A stretch of 64,000 nt of DNA from Siphonodentalium dalli (GCA_032622095.1 CP136066.1:190454816-190518815); one strand, 5' to 3'. Shown: positions 11,890-23,869, numbered from the stretch's first letter. Notes: a model not told the origin generated them from the sequence alone. A program made the numbers and translations.

Positions 11890-12285
11890 TGAATAACTGT
11901 CCGCCGGGTCTGGTGGATTGCGACTAAATTCCGGGGTGTAGGACTAACCGGACAGTATTTTCGAGGCGGGTACCCGCATCAAAAGATGAAATTTGGAATG
12001 TTGAGACAGTCTGTGAAAATACTCAATAATACGCATTTGTGCGGGGAAAACAGGCCTTTCGATTGGTATATAGCTTGTTGCGACAGCTGTCTGCGATGAA
12101 TGTGAAAAGCATGATTTTCTGGGATATTTTGGGGAAGAAATCGTCTCGCGGCGATGATTAAATGGCATTTTTTCCGCGATAGAACAATGACAACTGACTT
12201 AAATTGATCGTCGGTGTCCGAACATTAGTGAAGAAATATTCACTCACCTTCAGTTGGTCAGATATGCTATCCAAGCGTTTATTTA
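11890..12285. repeat. right arm of the 3-kb inverted repeat
   Basis: Reverse complement of the arm at 9198-9545. The match breaks at a T- or A-rich run at its outer end (about 12286-12296). The small open frame 11944-12168 lies inside the arm and has no independent support. Confidence 0.8.
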
Positions 12286-12695
12286 AAAAAAAAAACCGTC
12301 AAAAAATGTCAACAAATGACGCTGTCGGAGTCAGTGATGGAAACTAGGGGAGGGGCACCACATTCAATGTTTTTGTCGTCAAAGTCCACGTAACTGGTAT
12401 ACAATGTGGTCATCTCCATGGGACATGGCATCTAGTGGCGTGGTTCAAAGATATGTCAAGTATTGGATCGGGGCCGGAGCTAAACACAAAAAAAAAGATG
12501 AAAACGTCGCTGATTTCTATTAAACCTATATATTCGTGTATCTAGTAATCTACATTGTACAGGGAATCTACGTTATGATTAAAATTACCAATGTGCCCCA
12601 TCGGAGTCACGGCTGATCGTTGAGGTAGTATCAGCGGGCCGCCCTGATAGTTTTGTATATTTTCTTAACCTATACGCATGATTCACCACTCTTTG
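12286..12695. other. intron without recognised genes
   Basis: Nothing recognised besides an A-run at 12487-12495. This is intronic space of gene A between two repeat elements. Confidence 0.4.
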
Positions 12696-13196
12696 TTAAA
12701 GGCACGTTTGGCCTTAGTTGTCGAAAATATTCATATTTGTTCCAAACACCGTAAACAGATAAACATTAAAACGCATACAGTTTCGTTCATATATAACATG
12801 ACCATCGCGTAAACAGCATGCCACCATAAAGACTTACTATATTTTACATAAGCAAGAGACTGGTTGTGTTACAGAAGACAGCACAGTGTCACTGGCTAAT
12901 CACACACAAGTGATATAAACGCTCTTTATTAGTTCCATATCAGGAATTCAGCAACAAAGAACGCTCTTTATGTTACCATCATAATATAAACAAACACCAG
13001 AAAAGTATCTTTTTATGCTTTTGTTTGCATAACTACGGTCAAACAAATTACAATAACATACTGTTTAAGCGATGTTTCTTATTTGTATACGGACAAAGTC
13101 TGTCTACATGTTGATGTTCTTTCTGTTTGTGGCGGTTTTTGATGGGTGGAAATATTTTCACAGGATACCCACCGCCAAGGCCAACCGTACCTTTAA
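12696..13196. mobile_element. TTAA-flanked MITE, copy 1 (piggyBac-like)
   Basis: The 493-bp body (12700-13192) is bounded by TTAA on both sides. Its terminal repeats are AGGCACGTTTGGCC on the left and, read inward from the right, AGGTACGGTTGGCC. Two further members occur at 31859-32198 and 57849-58376, with shared interior phrases such as GACAAAGTCTGTCTA and TTACAGAAG. A TTAA duplication is diagnostic of piggyBac-type transposition. No transposase is encoded, so the copy is non-autonomous. Confidence 0.88.
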
Positions 13197-14437
13197 CTGG
13201 TATTCATGATTCTTGTGTGGTAGGGTAACAACTTCTTTTCCCGGACATGTTCACGACATATATACATGTCGTATAGTTGTGTGCTATAGTCATCGGCTAC
13301 ATGTAACTGAACACGACAGTTATTTACAATAGATCCTTTCTGAATTTGGATGGCATCCACTGAGTTTTCGCTTCACGTCTGCAGGCATACATGTCACATG
13401 TGTAGAGGTCTTTGAAGGGATAAATAAAGAACGATCTCACACTCAGAAGTATCTGGTGGTTTATATGAATTCGTCATTAACGGCGGCTTGATATAGTCCT
13501 CCATTATGAAGTACAAGTATGAACTGTTCGTTACATATATTCTTTTGTAATACGACCCTGCCTAAAACTATGCTTAAAAGCCATGTCCTGATTGGCCAGT
13601 GGCCCGAGTTACCATGGCTATCTCGTTCCAGTTTTGTGGTACAATTCTACTTTTTCCAATTGTACCACGAAAAAAATCGGTTTATTCAGATCGCCGCACG
13701 CGACTTTTCCCGTCTTTTCTAACTCCGCGCAAACGGGGCATCAACGGAGTACACCCGCACCCGTAACCCTTGGAATTTTGCTACATCTTGACAATCTTGC
13801 GAATTTTCTAGCGATTTGTCGCTTGAAACCAGTTTGGTTGCCAATGAATATGGTCCAAATGATGTTATGGTATATTGATATATGTTACGACCAAAGAAAG
13901 TTACTTAATAAGTATATTAAATGACAAAATAAATCCATGGGACCGGGCTGTGCATTCGTCGATTCGAATCTCGATCATATTCGATATTTCGGAATCAAGT
14001 TGAAAATGAAAGCGTTTGTTCACCAGTATACAGAAGGGGAATAAGATTAGTTTAGTAAACTAGATCATTTAGATCGCTTTGTGTAAGGAAAATGGTCCAT
14101 AGTCGATGATCATATTCATGTTGTCCCAACAACGTTCAAAACAGAAATGACCGAAATCGTATTTCCTGTACAATTTAAATGAAACGCACGGACGCCGCTG
14201 AAAACACATCGTTTTTTAGCCAATCACAACGATTATTTCTAGAAGAGGTGCCTCGAAAAGTCAACGGGGGAATTTCATAACAAGACAAGACATTACCGGA
14301 GTACTCCATGCAAAGAAATCGAGTACGCCCAATACGAATTACACCACGAAATGTTTTCTCATCTGAGACCGAAAAAGCGCAGTATTTCGTTGACTATTTA
14401 GTCGAATTGTGACCATAAACTTTCAGTCGTATTACAA
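13197..14437. other. intron without recognised genes
   Basis: No domain-bearing open frame. A small hairpin with 11-bp arms (GTGGTACAATT and AATTGTACCAC) lies at 13636-13668. The same GTGGTACAA phrase recurs in the larger palindrome that follows. Confidence 0.45.
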
Positions 14438-14584
14438 AAGAAATAAATACACGGTGTATCGGTGTGTATGGTCAAGTTGTACCACAAACAACTGATTGTA
14501 GGACTCCGCTACGCGTCGTCCTACAATCAGTTTTTTGTGGTACAACTTGACCATACACACCTCTACACCGTGTATTTATTTCTT
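14438..14584. repeat. 147-bp palindrome (hairpin)
   Basis: Arms 14438-14504 and 14518-14584 are near-perfect reverse complements around a 13-base loop containing CGCTACGCGTC. Each arm contains TATGGTCAAGTTGTACCACA or its complement. It is too long to be a transcription terminator in this setting. It is best read as a compact MITE or the residue of a foldback insertion. Confidence 0.85.
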
Positions 14585-15197
14585 AAATATCACTAATTCA
14601 TTGATGTACAATTTAGACTATGAAAATATCCAAATACTAGTAAACAAATATGTAAATGATATATATTTTAAAGTTAGTGTAAATGATTTCAACCCCTTGA
14701 TATTATCTTACAAACTTTACTTTAAATGGACTATAACTTCGTCCGTTTACAAATATTCCTTTTAAACTTCCACATCTTACAAGTCACATCAAGATCACAT
14801 TATTTCTAAAGTTGTGGTAAATTAAACTTTAACTGCTTTGCGAGAAATAGAGTCCAATATAAAGCTTTACATTTTTTTCGGTCAAAAATCAAGATTTTAC
14901 AAGTTTTACCGACAGCTGAAAACCAAGTTATTTAAAAAATAAATCAACATGTTGTTTTATGAAATTTACTTTGTCTGTATGACCAAATGTCGGATAGTTA
15001 GAGAACATTAAATGCTATTTCATATTGTGTAATGTGTATATATGTTGCCACTAGCTCCAGGTATTCGAACGTGACCTGGTGTTTTGTGTATTTTGGCGAT
15101 TCCGAACAGGGCGCAAATGACGACCATACAAATTATGCATTCAGAGGCTCTGTGTTTCACGTCTTGTCTTATTTCTGTATATTTCCTTTATTACTAG

Positions 15198-15236
15198 CGA
15201 CTGACCGCCCTGTTCCAACTACAACTACGACCCAAG
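15198..15236 (+). CDS. gene A, 13-codon Thr-rich linker mini-exon
   Basis: A 39-bp exon reading A-TDRPVPTTTTTQ-G, with acceptor TTACTAG at 15191-15197 and donor CCAAG|GTAAGT, GT at 15237. Both junctions are phase 1. Pro/Thr-rich linkers of this kind are usually O-glycosylated stalks between extracellular modules. The best evidence that it is real is the equivalent exon of gene B at 26457-26498, which encodes the same RPVPTTTTT core with the same splice phases. It is far too short to be found by ORF length. Confidence 0.82.
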
Positions 15237-15304
15237 GTAAGTGCGTCTATTCTGTTTCCGTTGAAAATGGGAAAATAGTATCTCATGATTAGCAGTTCAA
15301 CATA

Positions 15305-15872
15305 ATCTCGTGCAAATAGGTTCACACTGAACCTAAATATTCATGTAGGTTGATATTGGAGTTATTTGGTTATACGTATTCCGTTGATTGGTTGGGGACA
15401 CACTGAACACACATTACCATGGCAAATAGGCCTGTACATAATCTATTTATCAAATAGTGCTATAATGAACTTATTTCGACACCCAACTAGGTTCACATTT
15501 AGTTTATGTGCCATGAACACAGACTCACCCTGTTCTCGCGGAAAAGGCTCATAGTGAACTTATTTCCTGGAACTGAAATAAACTCATTATTATTTAGATG
15601 TGAAATAAGCCCTACATGGACGTAAGCGTTCAATAAAATAATGTTCCATATGTACTTATTTCAATTCAAATACGTTCATATCGGCATTATCCACTTTTTC
15701 TACTAAATTGACTTACCAAATGTACTCTCTTTATGGTGTGTGTTGATTATGGCCCGCTCCATAAAACGAAATAGCTGGTATAAGTCCACAATGGGCTTAT
15801 TTCAGATATAAATAAGTCCAATATGAACCTATGTGAACATTTAGGTCCAATGTGAACCTATTTGCACGAGGA
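15305..15872. mobile_element. MITE family M, copy 1
   Basis: An element with inverted ends: ATCTCGTGCAAATAGG on the left, and CCTATTTGCACGAGGAT on the right. Inside are repeated AATAAG..CCAATATGAACC phrases and the family signature GTGTTG..GGCCCG..CCATAAAACGA. At least six more members are in the window, at about 17170-17425, 17895-18165, 24712-25025, 26092-26200, 29475-29598 with 36399-36620, and 51417-51602 with 57340-57496. No coding sequence. Confidence 0.75.
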
Positions 15873-17169
15873 TATGTTTAGCTGAGCAGTTATACGACTA
15901 CGTTAGACATTCGTCGTAAAAGTTTATTATTACCAAACAAATTGTTTCACAAACATGATATGTGTACGATTATCGAAGCGGACAACGTACACAAATATAT
16001 TAAACCTCTCACGACGGGAGCTGCGCTGGTGCAGCCTTAATGATCCACATATGGAGCCTCGCATAGCTAAGATAATGCACTAGCTTACAAGGTCAATTTA
16101 AATATTGTTTGGTCAATGAGTTCTCTGATATATGCGAGGCTCCCTAGCTACGGGAGACTCCCATGTATAAGAGAATGTACTGGCACAGGGTTTTCGAAAT
16201 TGTTTAGGAAGCTCCAAACATGGGATGGTTAAATCGACCAAATGGGGTTCGTTCTCCGCAAGATTGATAAGTGGTGATTGTATGACACGCGTACAACATA
16301 ACTGGTTGGTTGATTGTCTGTATTTGAAAATAAATGAATATTTTTTGTAAAAAGCGAAAATAAATCGAAGCCCTGTGCCTTAAAACTGTTAGAACTTTAC
16401 GGTAACATGCAGGACAAGCACATCCCATGGTAACTTGGTGATAAAGTACACCCTAACCGTTATCTTAATTTTTATCCGGCAGTTTACGAAACCTCTCTAA
16501 TACGAACCTTGCCACATATATTATATAGTCCATCCGGTGCCATAGGTCGTTTGTTGAACTTCTATCTCAACAGTTTCCACAAATGAATTAGAACCCCTCC
16601 GCTCTTTTATTATCTGGTGTCTGCCGTCTGCTCATTTTTTCTGGACCCACCTCAGCACTTACTAATAGACCATCATTACAATATGTGCTTTATAACTGGA
16701 TGATATAACCAATTTAGTATAGAGTGGGCTAATAAAACTAACCATAAAGGTTATATATGCGAAAGTTCATAGCAATCGGATCCATTTCGTTGGAGACATG
16801 GACCAATATTTTAAGTGGAACGTACTTTTTTGTAGCTGTTTAGATCCTTAGTGTAGTGTACTTAACACCCACATCTCATTGTCTCCCTCGACAGCGGGCG
16901 ACAACTGTATAACGGAACGCCACAAAATCAACATCCATTACTTATATTTACAATCAACCGAGTCAACTGGAAGATTAGACGAGCAATAAGCGCCCATTCC
17001 CAACGTTATTCTCGTGACTTGGTGCCAGTTGCGTCTGCACAAAAAATGGACGCAAGGTGGGGGTCAGCACGCGACGTCATGTGACGTAATTTCGACCAAC
17101 CAACGTCTTGCATTCATGTTCCACAACGCGAATGCATGTGTGAGTGTGAATATATGGGCTTAAAACGTG
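15873..17169. other. intron with degenerate repeat pieces
   Basis: No gene recognised. About 16060-16200 is a diverged relative of the GCGAGGC/TATATAAGAGAATG hairpin element found intact at 20890-21279. About 16920-17160 is repeated directly at 20320-20550, sharing TTATATTTAC..TCAAC and GACGTCA(T/C)GTGACGT phrases. Confidence 0.5.
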
Positions 17170-17425
17170 GTGTTATAAATAAACCCGTATGGAGCTTATT
17201 TGAATTCCAAATTAGCTCATATATGCACTATTTAATCTACTATATTCATCGACACGACTTACCAGATAAACGCTCTGTATAGTGTGTTTTCACTTCGGCG
17301 CGAACCATTCAACCGAATAAGGGATATAAATCCTATATGTGCTGCTTATTTCAGAATCAAATAAGTCCAAAACGAACCTATGTGAATATTTAGGTCATAT
17401 ATGAACATATTCGCATGAGGATAAT
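17170..17425. mobile_element. MITE family M, copy 2
   Basis: Diverged member of the family described at 15305. It has ACCAGATAAACGCTCTGTAT, GCTTATTTCAGAATCAAAT and the GAACCTATGTGAATATTTAGG end followed by CGCATGAGGATAATG. Confidence 0.65.
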
Positions 17426-17894
17426 GTTACATAGCAGCGACGAGAACCCAACAAGAAAATAAGAATTGGGCGTCGATACGCTCTGGCGCCCTCTGAATTA
17501 TAGAGAGCACGATGTTTAGAATGAAAACTCATTTTCGTCATATCGTAGCAACCAAAATGTTGAACGCTTTCCAAACGACAAGACTACTGAGACCGCAAAT
17601 CGTGTTATATGTGCGTATCTGTAACAGCATAGTAACGTAATACTATAATATAATGCATAATTTATATGTAGCATAGTTGTACCAAGTAGTGGATGTGCAA
17701 TAGAATGAGTCTGATATTTGGGTTCAATATGGTTATATAAGTCCGTTATTGCTCAATATGTTAGCCTAAGTATCTAGCATTTGCGCCCAACATGAAGTGC
17801 GTCTCTTGCCGATTGAAACGATATATCATCCTCGATTTATTTTTAAAATGGCGCTTAGGAAAGTATAACTCTCGGGCGACGAATGTTCAGGCTG

Positions 17895-18165
17895 ACTTAT
17901 TTATTTATTTAACTTATTGAAAACACACGAAATAAGCCCATATTTGGATCTGAATTAAGCTCTATGTTAACCTAAATGGGACTCGATCAAAATAGTCATA
18001 TATCAGCTTATTTCAATTCACAATAGGCTCATTTAGGCACTATTTAGTCAACTTTTTTCATCGACACTGTACCAGATGTGGTTTCACTGTGACCCGTGCC
18101 ATTCAATGAACTGACGGTTATAAGTCCTGTATGAGGTTATTTCAGAATCAAATAAGTTCCTGGAC
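17895..18165. mobile_element. MITE family M, copy 3
   Basis: Another diverged member, with GCTTATTTCAATTCACAATAGG, ACCAGATGTGGTTTCACTGTG and TTATTTCAGAATCAAATAAG. It lies about 250 bp upstream of the first CTLD exon of gene A. Confidence 0.6.
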
Positions 18166-18418
18166 TGTAAATATGCAGTTATGATATGGTTAGACTACAT
18201 CGAAAAGGTATAAATTCTCGAATAAGAATGCTTATAAACAAACATAACATAAAATCACGTTGAATCGTTATCAACATGAAGACGGATACGTCCCTACATG
18301 TTTTCCCCGGATCCGATCCATCCTCATAACATTCAATTAAAAAACCTATTTTGTGTGAAGTATTCGTTCTCTAAAACACTCATACGCACACACCAACCTA
18401 TATTATATATTTGTTCAG

Positions 18419-18604
18419 CACCGTGTAGCCTTCCTGGATACAGCTTGGAAACAAATCCTGTTGTCTGTTGGAAATACAACGCTACCTTTGTACTGTGGGG
18501 CGAGGCTGTTGCTTACTGTGAAGCCGATGGCGGACACTTGATCACGATCAAAACAGCTGCAATGCAGACGTTCTTCAAAAATAAACTGTCGTCAATGTCA
18601 GCAG
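18419..18604 (+). CDS. gene A, C-type lectin-like domain, first half
   Basis: This 186-bp exon encodes the N-terminal half of a CTLD: APCSLPGYSLE, then VCWKYNATFVLWGEAVAYCEADGGHLITI and the following helix. The pattern C..W..A...C...GGHL is the family hallmark; the alpha-1 helix alanine and the CEADGGHL turn are clear. The acceptor is TTGTTCAG at 18411-18418 and the donor GCAG|GTATGC, with GT at 18605. Both are phase 1. The upstream open frame from 18298 is intron. The second half is the exon at 20600. Gene B has its counterpart at 49912, beginning with the same AP(P)CS...G(Y/F) opening. Confidence 0.92.
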
Positions 18605-18854
18605 GTATGCATGGGTACAGCACTCTCTGGGATATGTGTTTATCTTACAATTCTTTGAGAATCACAACCCGGCCGAATGGTTAGCCCAGTGACATTGCTA
18701 GTGTGGGAGGGGGTTCCATTGGAGGGGGTGTCCACTTTGGAATTTACAACTGAATCCCACTTGAACCAGACCAAATTCATGTTATGATAAACGTTCCCTC
18801 AGAGGCATGGTAGCATAGGATCAGTAGTCTTATGGTCGATAGCCAGAGGAGGAA

Positions 18855-19360
18855 CATAATCCAACGGCCAAGTTTGAGAACATTTTTGGATCTAAACCTA
18901 ATTGTTTTATAATCCTAACATGTCGATTATTTGTTTTTTCTTTTCTTATTGTCCAAGAGAAGGGACCAGAACACACACGGCCAACCATGGTTCGGTCCGT
19001 TGTGACATATGTTTTAAATCTGAACATGGAAGTTGCACAATCATCAGATTAGCATCTAAAATGACCCCAAGCTTTCCAATTGTTGGAAAGTTCCAACATG
19101 ACACCCTTCTGACGTTGGATAATTTCCAACTGATGGCCATTTCAGTCTAAGATTTTGACAAAAAGTAGGAAAATATGCAAATGTTTGTTTAAAAACAACA
19201 AATTCCCCACTAATAAATTGTTTGAAAATCAAATTACAAGAACAGTTTCAATTTATGTTGGTGTGAATTTTCCAACTAATGTTGTGTCGGTTCCAACTGC
19301 TGGTCATGTTGACCAAAGCTGGGGTGATACAACCACCCAGCCCATGTCACTGCGTTAGCT
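18855..19360 (+). repeat. dispersed repeat family R, copy 3
   Basis: Same orientation as the copy at 6655-7130. It shares GAACATTTT, GGTTCGGTCCGTTGTGACAT, AGCTTTCCAA.TGTTGGAA and AAAACAACAAATTCCCCAC. It lies inside the intron that splits the CTLD of gene A. Confidence 0.7.
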
Positions 19361-20599
19361 GTTATGACATTGCTATTCCAGTCGAGTCGCGACCGAAAGT
19401 GTCCGCGACAGTCACCAATAGCGACAGTCACCAACACTTATAGCTTTCTTGGTTGGGCGCTATATAACGGACTGACACCATTCGGTGTGAACAATCTAAT
19501 TGTTAGTTTCATATATAGAAACATATCATTACCTCATTGGCGTTGCCCTTGTCGTATTTTATTATCTACTGCAATGGAAAATTGGAGAACAGGTAACCGT
19601 CAATGTAAGATCTTTTCCTCTCACGCTTGTGCCCATATATTGTGACAATACATTGAGCAAATAAAGTATGTTTAAACCAAACTATTCTTAGGGTGATACA
19701 TCAAAGGACTTTTGGACATAATCACTCCAATTACGACAATTGTTCAACAGTGGCTTTCTTTACGAAAGAGACACTCGGAAATGATGGTGAATCTTCAAAA
19801 TAATGGATTAATTAAATGGCAGATTAATTCGAGTCTTTGTTTATTACTACGCAAATATACCACAAGAGCAATTCTATACAATTCTCTTGTGAAAACACAC
19901 TTCCCGGTTTACAGAAAATAATTGTTTCCCACCAAAATCAATCTGTTCGAACCGACAAAGCACTGGCAACGACTGTACAAGAGCATAATGTTAGCTTCCA
20001 ATGGTGTGTGAATTTCTATAAGGGGTCAACTGCGGATCAAATACCACTAAAATTACAATATGGTGAAATTAATAGTTTTAATTCAAATTATATTAGTTTA
20101 AATTAAATTTTGTCAACAGTAACAATTCCCCACATCAATACTATGACATTATAACACAATACTAGTTAGAGCTAGTGTTGCTATAATTAAGAAATGAATA
20201 TTAGTTTGGTTGCGTTTCATGGAGTATGAAATTCAAGTTGGTTGGATATCTTTCACATATATTGAATGCCAGATAAACCTTGCATCCATTATCTATGGGA
20301 GGGAGCAAAATAAACAAATAAACACCCATGTCTTATATTTACACTCAACTGACAAATATACAAAAAAAACTTTTATCGACCATGTCAACCATATTATGGC
20401 AACTAGTTGTTGCAACATGCTTCTATATACTATGGTAACACCATGAGATTCACACGTGACGTCACATGACGTGATTCGAACCAATCGACGCCCTGCATTC
20501 AAGCTCTGTGCCTGAATGTAGTATGAGTGTAAATATTATACCCGTATCGGCCGATACTGCCTATGCTCATGGAATAAATCCGAACTCTTGTCATTTCAG
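19361..20599. other. intron splitting the gene A CTLD
   Basis: No further exon recognised. Small open frames near 19364-20106 show no domain and no good flanking splice sites. The direct repeat partner of 16920-17160 lies at about 20320-20550, just before the terminal exon. Confidence 0.45.
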
Positions 20600-20808
20600 G
20601 TTCGGCCTTTGTTGACGGGTTTTACGACACAGGTACATGGAAGCTTCATGATGGTTCAGCGATGACCTATTTCTCCTGGCGATATAGCGAACCTGCAAAC
20701 AATGCAACCAAACAGTGTATCAAGTTCGCCAACCTCTACAACTTCGCTTGGAGAACGGTGAACTGTCCAACAGAGAAGAGACCTGTAGTCTGTCAGATCG
20801 ATGTGTGA
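20600..20808 (+). CDS. gene A, C-type lectin-like domain, second half and stop
   Basis: Terminal coding exon of about 69 codons ending in TGA at 20806-20808. It encodes FVDGFYDTGTWKLHDGS, then YFSWRYSEPANN, KQCIKFANLYNFAWRTVNC and KRPVVCQIDV. The W..HDG, the W...EP, the two cysteines and the final PVVCQ strand fit the C-terminal half of a CTLD. The acceptor is TTGTCATTTCAG ending at 20599, phase 1, which joins the exon ending at 18604 in frame. The calcium-site EPN/QPD triplet reads EPA and no WND motif is visible (AWRTVNC). Classical mannose- or galactose-type sugar binding is therefore doubtful. Confidence 0.92.
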
Positions 20809-20885
20809 CTGAGAGGACAGTATGGATTAGTAATGAATGTCCACATATATATTCCACCATCAGAACCGACCACACGGCCAATGGT

Positions 20886-21283
20886 TTAACCCTTTACCCA
20901 ACAAACCGGCCAAAACCGGCCAAATAAAGCTTCAACAGCCTAAATATCTTCGGTCTGTCTCAATAGAACCATACAAATATGGATATCATTGGAACCGGCT
21001 CATTGACCACATTGTGATGGTTACAGTTATGCCCTGTGTCAATGCATTCTCTTATATATGCGAGTCGACCATAGGTCGCCTCGCATATATAAGAGAATGC
21101 ATTGGCCTAAAAAAAATCTTTTTTAACACTTTTTAGCATTTTTTCTTACATTCTTTAACAATTTTATAATTTTTAATGTGTTAAGCCAATGCATTCTCTT
21201 ATATATGCGAGGCGACCTATGGTCGACTCGCATATATAAGAGAATGCATTGGCACAGGGCCGTTCTGTTGGGTAAAGGGTTAA
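20886..21283. mobile_element. TTAA-flanked MITE built of nested palindromes
   Basis: A 390-bp element (20890-21279) between TTAA duplications with inverted ends CCCTTTACCCAACA and TGTTGGGTAAAGGG. CCCTTT-type ends plus TTAA point to the piggyBac superfamily. Inside, each half carries its own hairpin: AATGCATTCTCTTATATATG, then GCGAG, a short centre and the complement, near 21036-21100 and again near 21186-21252. The whole therefore folds as hairpins within a hairpin. It starts 81 bp after the stop codon of gene A. Confidence 0.9.
20923..20928 (+). terminator. candidate poly(A) signal of gene A
   Basis: AATAAA occurs 115 bp after the gene A stop, inside the left end of the TTAA MITE. No earlier AATAAA lies between stop and element. 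If used, the transcript would end within transposon sequence. Only the hexamer is seen. No cleavage site was tested. Confidence 0.4.
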
Positions 21284-23291
21284 TGATGGGTAGTGCAAAC
21301 TCTGAATGTATTTCGAACCTTTTATGTCCTCTTCTTCGGACATCATTACTTGATTGACAACTTGTGTTTCACTGGTGGTATTTATTATATTCTCATCAAC
21401 TGTGTACATTACAATATCAATCATATACCCACACATAGAAGACACAACGTGTTATTCTACTACTCTCAAGATGTTACCTACTCTACTCACAGCGCTACGA
21501 CACGACGTCATATATTTACGTCAATCGGTATCCTTTCGTGTTAGCTTAAAAACAAGACTGGCGGTGTTGTAGCTTTAAGAACCTGCCAGGTATAACCATG
21601 TGTTCATATATTGTCTGGGTCGTAATCAACCCGGGCCTCGTAACCAATGCGGGCCTCTTTGGCTGCGATGAGGGTTAAAATCCACATGTTTCCATCTTGG
21701 ACTTTGTAACTCGAAATCGTTATCTGGTGGAGTTGCCAGTCACTCGCCGATGGCCGGTGGTTTGAGTTTACCAGCCATTGAATCACTGTTAGATTAGCCG
21801 TAGGTGTGCGGATTTTCTCCACCACTAAAACTGGCAATGTCGTGATATGGCTTTGTTTGCTGAAAGCGATATTAAAACCTCAATCGACATGCATCAATCA
21901 ATCGTAACCAACTGTCATAGGAAACATAATAAACAGAACAGTTAACTGTTCTGAGTAGTGTGTGGCTTTTCTCCTCTCGTGGGATCCGATGACTATTTTT
22001 ACGTTGGCTAGCTAGCGCCTCGTAATATTATATTTTCGACATCTCACTCGAGGAGAAACACAGTACGCTACTCAGGACAATTAACTATTGTCTATATAGT
22101 CTTCCTTGCCATTTGCACGTCGTTTATGCCAGAGCATAATCAGATCGCACACATATGACAAAGGAGTAAGATAGAAACGTCATCACTTTCGTTGCTCAAC
22201 AAATGCAAATAATAAAGATCGTTCTCATTATTTATGTTTTGTATGCACTTTGCACATATTACCTACATGGTCCGCGCTGGTCTGGATTGTTTGTTTCACA
22301 AATTGAATTAGTTGCCAAATCCCTTAGAACTGCCAAATGCTTTCTGACCAAAATTAAGAGATAGAAAATATACGCTTGAAAGATTGTCAATAGATTTTGT
22401 AATACTTTCATTCCGATAGTTATACTTGCAGTGATATTGCTCTCGAAATCATCAAATTTATAACGCATTACCGGTAGATAAATGTAATGACTTTGGCGAT
22501 GATTTGGAAAGTATCTGAAGTCTGTAAGCCGGTAATGCATTTGGGCATAACCCGTTTGTCGTGAACATTAAAATTTCCTAGCTAAGTTGTCAACACGCTT
22601 CGATTGTTATCCAAAACTGTGCGCGTTTAATTTGATCCAGTAGATCATCAGCAATTCATTTTATTATAGGTCTATTTGCCCTAATAAATAGGAGAATGTT
22701 GGTGAGACCGTCGTGGCGATGATGGAGGTTGATGGTCAAGGGACAAATGTCAAAACAGATGACTGATGTGTATCGATAACATTAACATAGTGATTTTCGG
22801 ATGTAGGAATAATGGTGTATGGGTAAACAATTAATTGTATCCAGATCAGCATGATATCTTATTTATGATATTTTGTCAGTATTTGACCTGATTTACGATG
22901 CCATGGATCATGTACTCTATGCCCCTATACAAAAATAAAATATTGCTTCCTAGAGGCTAGTTAAAACCGAGTTCGTTTAAATAATACTTATTCATGATTT
23001 TATTGTGACGGTGGAATAAAAATACACAAGGGAAACATCATATTGATACGGGTCATTGTTATTAGCCTTTTCTATACTAAATGGATTCTCCTAGTCAGAT
23101 AAAAGGTGTAAATTGGAATGGTCTATTATTCATTTTGAGGGTTGATAAGGTGATAAAATCAGACGACAGATAGATAAAAGTGCAGAAAGAGCCCTAATTG
23201 TTGTCGTTTCCCCCCAAGTGTATGGATAGTCGACATAAAATAATTTCTACATTAGGCATACAATCACAAACTTGATTAAGCTTTATTTCAG
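21284..23291. other. intergenic region between the two lectin genes
   Basis: About 2 kb without a recognisable coding domain. It should contain the gene B promoter and any 5' untranslated exon. I cannot place a TATA box or initiator convincingly. Short open frames on both strands overlap one another and are treated as chance. Confidence 0.4.
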
Positions 23292-23706
23292 CGCTGGTGC
23301 GAGATGACACATCGTCTCAGCCCCGTTGCATTCATTAGTGCACGAGGCAGGATTTGGAACAGGACAGTTGACAGACATAAGCAGGGGTTATACATATCAA
23401 TAATGTCAACAACATGGTATATATATACATGTAATTGTGTTTTCGTGACTGCTTACCTGTTGGACTTCGGGTTCATGGAAGTAGCAGCAGAGCATAGTGA
23501 TATGAAGAGCTTAAGGTTTATTGCGGAGAAACAAACCGACTTACATACTAAAGACGACGTAGTTGACGGATTGATATCTGCCATGCAATGCGGCGTCAAG
23601 TGCACATGCATGGACTTGTGTCGGACGTTTACATATGAGGAGACGACTGGGCGATGTGTCATGTCGTCAACAGGCCTACATACCACAAGTAGTGAGGTGT
23701 TCACAG
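23292..23706 (+). CDS. gene B, signal peptide and PAN-like domain exon
   Basis: First visible exon of the second lectin gene. A strong acceptor (GCTTTATTTCAG, ending at 23291) precedes it, so a non-coding first exon may lie upstream. Candidate starts are ATG at 23304 and ATG at 23403. The second gives a hydrophobic amino end (CNCVFVTAYLLDFGF) suitable as a signal peptide, and I prefer it. Downstream, QCGVKCTCMDLCRTFTYEET and GRCVMSS match the cysteine pattern of PAN/apple domains (C..C....CR.F.Y....G.C). The donor is TTCACAG|GTGAAT, GT at 23707, phase 1. PAN domains bind protein or carbohydrate in secreted proteins. The equivalent gene A exon would lie left of the window. Confidence 0.72.
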
Positions 23707-23869
23707 GTGAATATACTATCGTATACTCTGACAGATGGTGATGCTGTGTTGTGCGTTTGTTTTATACATGTAATAGTAATGCAGATGTGGTCCAGATTAA
23801 CTTGTGTTCAAAACCACTCTGTAAACAGGGGTGTGTCAAACATTTTTTTCTCCGCGGGCTCCTATGAGG

